64,000 nt of DNA from Viola odorata. Lineage: Eukaryota > Streptophyta > Magnoliopsida > Malpighiales > Violaceae. The notes beneath the pieces were generated by a model, which was not told the origin of the DNA, did not search any database, and was given only the letters and a program-made list of their open reading frames with translations. A program made the translations under genes and the position numbers. Positions 58,875 to 64,000 of this stretch are shown in pieces. The stretch lies in the NCBI GenBank assembly GCA_963691705.1, contig OY829544.1:41437917-41501916 (forward strand), read 5' to 3'. Position 1 is the first letter of the stretch. Each line of letters begins with the position of its first letter.

Positions 58875-59384
58875 AGGATAGGGTCGGAGCCGGTTTTTTT
58901 TAGAGAGGTGTTGTATTTGTTTATTTATTTGCTTTGATCAATTGCTGGTCTGTTTATTTATTTGCTTTATCAATTGTCATATGCATTTCATGGCGCCCTA
59001 CACCCAGGGGACAATTACCAAATTAGGAGGGTAGTAGTGACTCCCTAGGACACATGTCCTGGGTAGTGTTCACCAATCCCAACTCGGATGAACCCCTAAA
59101 GCCAGTCGAAAGGTTATACGATTTCGCAAGGAATCGGGCGACTGGACGACACTTTAGGGACCTTTTCATGGTATCATCCGGGAACCATTCAAGCCAGTTA
59201 GAAATGTCGGAATCAGAGCCCCAGCACGTGCATCATGATTATAACTGTTTTTCGTGGCTCTATTTGTCTTGATGGCATTTTGACCTGATTTTTCCTGTTA
59301 TACAAACTGCGGTTTTCTCACACCATTTACTTAGCACTTGAATTTTACTTTCGTCCCCAACAGGACCCATTTTTCTCATTCGCT
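58875..59384 (+). other. Ogre-like leader between primer site and ORF1
   Basis: 510 bases of untranslated leader. It includes a short plus ORF (59054-59272) whose text (VFTNPNSDEPLKPVERLYDF) looks protein-like but is unassigned. An acceptor-like pyrimidine/AG context lies just before the ORF1 start. Confidence 0.45.
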
Positions 59385-61112
59385 ATGACTGCACCTACGC
59401 TACTTTCATTTGATATTTTCGGGGGACGAAGCTTCCATGATCAAGCTGCCCGAGGAGATCTGTTAGAACAGGGATTCGCCCCTGACATCACCACTAAGAT
59501 TAAGGTAGAAGTCGTGGACTCCGACTTAACTAGGATTCGGATGTTACGAAACGAGCTGACTGAAGACGAGGAGACCCAGTTTGAGGGTAGTTATGGCAAG
59601 CTACTGACCTTAGTGGACGTGAAAACTGATTGGGGTTGCATCTGGGCAGCCCTGAAGTTTTGGGACCCCTACTATCGTTGTTTCTCTTTCGACAAAGAAG
59701 TGGATTTGACTCCCACGCTAGAGGAGTACTCAGCTGTGATGTGCTTCACATCCCCCATTTCGGCCATATACCAGAACGTCCGACTCGGCTCTGCGAGTGT
59801 AAAAATAAGGCTCGACAAGCTATTAGGAATCACTACTCGTGTCAGAGAGGGTGACTACTTCTGGTGCTGGTCAGATATCGAGGCACGATTTAAGCTGTCC
59901 AGTGGAGTGAAGCGCTTAAGGATTCTGGCCTTCGCCATCGTAGGATTCGTCCTTTTTCCAAGGATGAGGAACGCCATCGACTTTTCAGCAGCCAACATCT
60001 TTTACGAGATGGAGGTTAATTCCATTAATCCTACGACAGCCATCTTGGCTGAGACCTTTCGTTCCTTGGACTCCTGTCGGAAAAAGGGAAAAGGGAGACT
60101 TACCTGCTGCGCCCAGTTGCTGACAGTATGGTTGGTCAGCCACTTCAAACAGATTCCTGATCAGACCATTTTCTTCGAAAGCTACATAAGGTCGTGCCCT
60201 CTACTCAGAGTTATCAATGCAATAACCACGGATAGATGGGAAATGGAAAACAAGGATGTCTGGACTGACCGATTCATAAACCTCTCCGAAGAGGATTTCA
60301 GTTGGCATGCCAAGTGGCTGTGAACCTCTGATCCCATCGTCTGCTGTGGACCCCTACCTTGGGTTCCTTTGATCGGAGCATGGGGGTGTGTTCACTATTG
60401 CCCTGCCCTCGTACTCAGGCAGTTTTGCATCACACAGATCATTCCAGTAACATTCGGCATGACAAAATCAGATCTACCCCACACTGGAGAAAATCAGAAC
60501 ATTCAGTTGTACGCCCAAGACTGGGCCCACCCTTTTTGTCTCAAAGGACGCGTTGCCCCTGCGGCAACCATACCCCAATACCCACAGTGGAGGATGAGGC
60601 GAGTCAACGGCAACGTCTTACCTCGCCTAGAAAATCAGAAGCCGATAGAAGAGGAAGGGAAATCTCAGGTGAGTGGAGGAATGGATGCCATGGCTTACGC
60701 TCAAGTGGTAGAACAGATGCGAGCAGCGCAGGAAGAGCGAGATCTGATGACAGAGGAAAGGGATATCGCCGAAGCACGTCAATATGGCCTGGAAGTCCAG
60801 ATGAATGAACTGGACAGGCATCACAAGGATTTCGTCCGGGTACAAGCAATAAAACAGAAGGTGGCCCTCAGGGACTTTAAGGAACGTTTGAGCAGCGAAA
60901 CCCGCAAGAGAGAAGCATCAAGTGCCATAATTGAAGACAGGGATTCGACGATAAGGGTTTTGACTACTCGCGCAGACTTGGGAGATAGGAAGAACCAGGC
61001 ACTGCAAAGCCGAATCACCGCTTTAGAGGCCGAGATAGAAATGCAAAAAGGGGAGATGGCTTCAATGGAATATCTTTGGCGTGAGCAAGAGAATTCTGAT
61101 CCCCAGGATTGA
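59385..61112 (+). pseudogene. Ogre ORF1 protein with one internal TGA
   Basis: ORF1 of Ogre elements lies before gag and encodes a protein of unknown function related to plant mobile-domain proteins. The frame runs 575 codons from MTAPTLLSFDIFGG to QENSDPQD with one TGA at 60321-60323, just after EDFSWHAKWL. The first part has family-like LTPTLEEYSAVMCF (about residues 109-122) and a compact alpha-rich body. After the stop the same frame reads PLIGAWGCVHYCPALVLRQF, in keeping with the usual continuation. The last third is a charged coiled coil (residues about 445-565). Confidence 0.82.
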
Positions 61113-61854
61113 CGTCTTCATAGGAAGGCTCAAATATCGGCAACCCCTTTTCCTTTTCTCATGTAACTAGGATCCCTGATTTCATCTATTCTAGCCATTT
61201 TTGATGAAATTTAGGTAGTTGGCAAGTTTACCATATTTTGTAAACACTTTTAATAAAGTCGTACTCTTTCGGATATTTGTTAAAAATGCCTCCACTTTCC
61301 ATATCAATTGTCCAAAACGAAAAGAGAAAATCCCTCCGGGATAAACACCAGCGTCTTACCGAAATCTTACCAAGTATTCGAAATACTCGAGCATTGCTTG
61401 CTCATAAGCCATGTCTTCGCGAGACTCCCAGTTCATGATATCAGTCATCACCCCTCCCTTTGGATGAGTTCATCAGGCATCAGGCCTTACGTCAGTTGAA
61501 AGCATAGTATAAAAGAGATCTTCCCAGCATGGTGGCTTTGGTGGCCTCTGCTGATTTGGGTTTCGTAGATAAACATCTCAGATTGCTTCATGTCGTTGGA
61601 ATGAATAGAGGCTTCCTTCGCATATCATCCACAACCTAGGATATCACGCCTCTCCGACCGCCCTGAAAATATCAAGTGAAAGTGTGGCCAGAAAAGCGAA
61701 TGAGCAAATGTGGAGACCTCGGGATTGCACATCACCTGCGTATGACTTGTACTCACATTTTTGTGCTTTTTTTTTTCTTTTCAGGTTCACAATAGCTCCG
61801 CGGAAGCAAGCTACTCCGCACAGGCTCCCTTTAACTAGACTTCAAAAGCGAAAA
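61113..61854 (+). other. Spacer between ORF1 and gag in the Ogre-like element
   Basis: No supported ORF. An acceptor-like tract TTTTCTTTTCAG ends near 61784, about 70 bases before the gag ATG, so a spliced subgenomic mRNA is possible. Confidence 0.45.
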
Positions 61855-63615
61855 ATGACTGAACAAACTAAGACCGATGAAGCACTAATGGCTAGAATAG
61901 CCGAGTTAGAGGAGCAAGTTAGGATCAGTACAGAAAGGGCCGCTAGGGCCGAAAAGGAAAGAGATGAAGCTGTCACCGAAGTGCCACCAGGTTTTGATCT
62001 CCCTCAAACAAACGGACCTTCCTCTTCGCTCGCCGTCGCGGGACCTTCTGTACTCCCGCCACTTTCTGGCCCCGTGGGCCATTGGAGATGGGTTAGTCCC
62101 TTCACTGTACCCACCGCTGCAAATTCACCAGTTAAAACAGGTGAAGAGATCTCCCCTTCACTTCAGCACCTTTCAACCAATCCTACAGTTGCAACAAGTA
62201 CAACCAGACAATATTCCTACCCATCTCAGGGTCATTCTACCCGAGTTGCGATTTTTGGACCACCAGAAACTAAGCTTCCGGGAAGCGATCTGACACAACC
62301 ACAATCCTCTCTTGAATATTCACCGACCATAGGTCTTGGCACCCTTAGTGCGAAAGGGGCCGGTATTGGTCGATTGAGTCCCCCAGAGGAAAAGCTAAGG
62401 GCTATTGAGAGATATGACCCTAGGGATCCCGCCGATGAAAGCATAATGTTAGGAATCACGACACCTCGGAAATTCAAGAGGCCACAATCTGAGAGGTGCC
62501 CGGGGATTGAACGCCCCAAAACTCGCCTCAAAATCCACCACAACGAAATATCTGAATGGTACAAGCTCGATGCAGAAACCACACCTAACCGTTCTGATTT
62601 GCGAAATCTAGAGAAAAGGGCTGAGGGATCAGTAAAAACTTATGCTCAGAAACGAAAAGAACTAGCCGCGAGGATTTCTTTTCCCTCGCATGACAGGCAA
62701 CCTTTCCCATCACCCCCAACACAAATACCGCGACTTACACAACGTAGACCATATAACCCACCAAAAAAACCAAGAAATCAAAATAACCGTTGGGATCAAG
62801 GGTCACTGCCACCGCTTCCCATTCCTTTAGGAGAGATCTACGAGCGCCTTTTGGAAGCTAAACAAATTGCACCCACCCCAACCCGACCTTTACAGCCTCC
62901 TTATCCAAGTTGGTACGATCCCGATGCTAGATGCAAATTCCATGCTGAAGCCCTTGGTCACACCATAAAAGACTGCCGCACCTTTAAGAGAAAGGTTTAC
63001 CGTTTGATCAGACGTGGATGGATCTCTTTTGAGGATTTAACCGAAAGACCTGCACAACCTAAGCCCTCCATCCCACCCAGGGAGCCGAATCGAAAACCGG
63101 TACCACCACTCCCCCTCCCCGCAGGGGAAATATACAAACATCTCATCACAACTGGACAGATCGTGCCAATCCCAGCTCGACTTCAGCAATCTCCAAGCCT
63201 AAGTTGGTACAATCCCAACATTGTGTGCGAATATCACGCCAGGGCGTCGGGCCATACGCTGGACAATTGCCTTGCCTTTAAAATGAAGGTAAATCAGCTA
63301 ATCAAAAGTGGAGGGGTCTCCTTCGAGGGCTTGGCCAAAGGACCTGACACGGCTATCGACCCTCTCCCAAACCATGCCGCAGGTGGTGAAGATATGAATG
63401 CTATTTCGATGGAAACGGTTGGGAAGAACACTTGTAAGTTAGAGACAGTTGACACCGTCAGTAACGGTCCTCCCACCTCTTGTTCCCACAAATATATGTC
63501 TCAAGTTGGGCCAGTAACAAGTGAATTTGCTGATATTGGGGGCATGACATGGAAGACAGAATGTATCCCTACATCGGAGCCACATTCTCCCTCACAGTCG
63601 AAATCGTCAATATGA
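61855..63615 (+). CDS. Ogre-like gag, internally shortened, with two zinc-knuckle-like modules
   Basis: 586 codons from MTEQTKTDEALMARIAELEE (an upstream in-frame ATG at 61684 is before the acceptor tract and less likely). An N-terminal coiled coil (residues 8-40) is followed by a Pro/Ser-rich stretch, then PEEKLRAIERYDP as in Ogre gag. The central capsid part is much reduced: text passes from KTRLKIHHNEI to PNRSDLRNLEKRAEGSVKTY and QKRKELAARI. Two tandem related modules follow: SWYDPDARCKFHAEALGHTI (with C-X2-H-X6-H-X4-C) and SWYNPNIVCEYHARASGHTL, each preceded by an LPLP..GEIY segment. It ends at TGA 63613-63615; protease-like sequence should follow. Confidence 0.8.
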   Translation: MTEQTKTDEALMARIAELEEQVRISTERAARAEKERDEAVTEVPPGFDLPQTNGPSSSLAVAGPSVLPPLSGPVGHWRWVSPFTVPTAANSPVKTGEEISPSLQHLSTNPTVATSTTRQYSYPSQGHSTRVAIFGPPETKLPGSDLTQPQSSLEYSPTIGLGTLSAKGAGIGRLSPPEEKLRAIERYDPRDPADESIMLGITTPRKFKRPQSERCPGIERPKTRLKIHHNEISEWYKLDAETTPNRSDLRNLEKRAEGSVKTYAQKRKELAARISFPSHDRQPFPSPPTQIPRLTQRRPYNPPKKPRNQNNRWDQGSLPPLPIPLGEIYERLLEAKQIAPTPTRPLQPPYPSWYDPDARCKFHAEALGHTIKDCRTFKRKVYRLIRRGWISFEDLTERPAQPKPSIPPREPNRKPVPPLPLPAGEIYKHLITTGQIVPIPARLQQSPSLSWYNPNIVCEYHARASGHTLDNCLAFKMKVNQLIKSGGVSFEGLAKGPDTAIDPLPNHAAGGEDMNAISMETVGKNTCKLETVDTVSNGPPTSCSHKYMSQVGPVTSEFADIGGMTWKTECIPTSEPHSPSQSKSSI

Positions 63616-64000
63616 ATCATACCGTGGTCAGTATAGCTTCAGATTCCTGTATTGATGCTCTGGGAGAAGAAGAATCGTTGCCTGGTTCAGTCATTTTCGT
63701 AAAGAAGTCAGGGGAGTCTGCGTGCAGCTGGACCATCACCATGCTTCCGGATGTTTCTCCGAAATTACTCCTTTTGAAAATATATTTTGCACATTTTCTC
63801 ACGAAAACATTTTGGTAGGAACTCATGTTCCCCTTTTGTAAAAAAATCAAATATGTATGCAATTTTCATTTCACGCATCTATTTTTTTCGCACTTTTAAT
63901 GTCAGGATGAATGTTAGTTCGGATTGTCTTGATAAAACCTATGTCTTTACTGGCGAAGAAATCATCACCACCGAAGATAAGGTCGAAATCTCCGACGAAC
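63616..64000 (+). pseudogene. Start of the Ogre-like protease/pol region, broken
   Basis: After gag, several frames hold short protein-like pieces (VNMNHTVVSIASDSCIDALG at about 63610-63670) but no continuous frame. The window ends before RT. A frame at 63907-64000 (MNVSSDCLDKTYVFTGEEI) may be the true pol continuation. Confidence 0.4.

Larger units (their letters stand above)
54758..64000 (+). mobile_element. Ogre-like Tat-lineage retrotransposon (5' part; continues beyond window)
   Basis: The 5' LTR starts TGTTGATACCCGAATTTTGA (54758) and ends GGGGCGCGACA (58853). A tRNA-Arg-type primer site follows, then ORF1 and gag. The long LTR, tRNA-Arg priming and an ORF before gag are Ogre traits. 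The RT, integrase and 3' LTR lie beyond 64000, so a target duplication cannot be tested. ORF1 carries a stop and gag is internally shortened. Confidence 0.88.

Overview
This window is plant nuclear DNA, almost certainly from a eudicot with a repeat-rich genome. The evidence is spliced genes with GT-AG introns, AT-rich spacers, plant gene families (AOX, ERD15, BPG2), and Athila, Tat/Ogre, hAT and Harbinger-type transposable elements. I cannot name the species.

Four host genes are visible. At the left edge (99-3513, minus) are seven exons of the GPI-anchor biosynthesis gene GPI1/PIG-Q; its 3' end lies outside the window. At 8683-10559 (plus) is a complete four-exon mitochondrial alternative oxidase. 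At 44574-45143 (plus) is a two-exon ERD15-type gene with a PAM2 motif. At 48654-52092 (minus) is a four-exon circularly permuted GTPase of the BPG2 type (chloroplast ribosome biogenesis). GPI1 and BPG2 are, from memory, neighbours in Arabidopsis (At3g57170/At3g57180), so the ends look like an ancestral linkage stretched apart by transposons.

Between AOX and ERD15, 30.7 kb (11220-41915) is one old minus-strand Ty3/Gypsy element of the Tat lineage (element A, target duplication AGCAC) filled with later insertions. Its 5' LTR was hit by a 3.1-kb hAT element (38755-41864, TSD TTGGTGAT). Its 3' side holds an antisense, spliced, decayed extra ORF with its own promoter-like segment and a small MITE-like insertion. 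It was also invaded by an Athila-like element B, now truncated. B's LTR was invaded by a young Athila-like element C (15625-28285, TSD CCCCT, two 1397-bp LTRs differing at about 18 positions). C's reverse transcriptase was split by a 559-bp solo LTR (element D, TSD TATGA).

Other mobile DNA: a 1053-bp PIF/Harbinger-like element (4937-5989, TSD TTA), a 1997-bp non-autonomous hAT-like element (45970-47966, TSD GCTGAGTG), and the 5' part of an Ogre-like element (from 54758 to the window end) with a 4.1-kb LTR holding two tandem-repeat families, a tRNA-Arg-type primer site, ORF1 and an internally shortened gag. The remaining DNA is AT-rich spacer with no gene I can support. No CRISPR array, rRNA gene or bacterial feature is present. 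Exon borders were read by eye from GT/AG sites and frame continuity.
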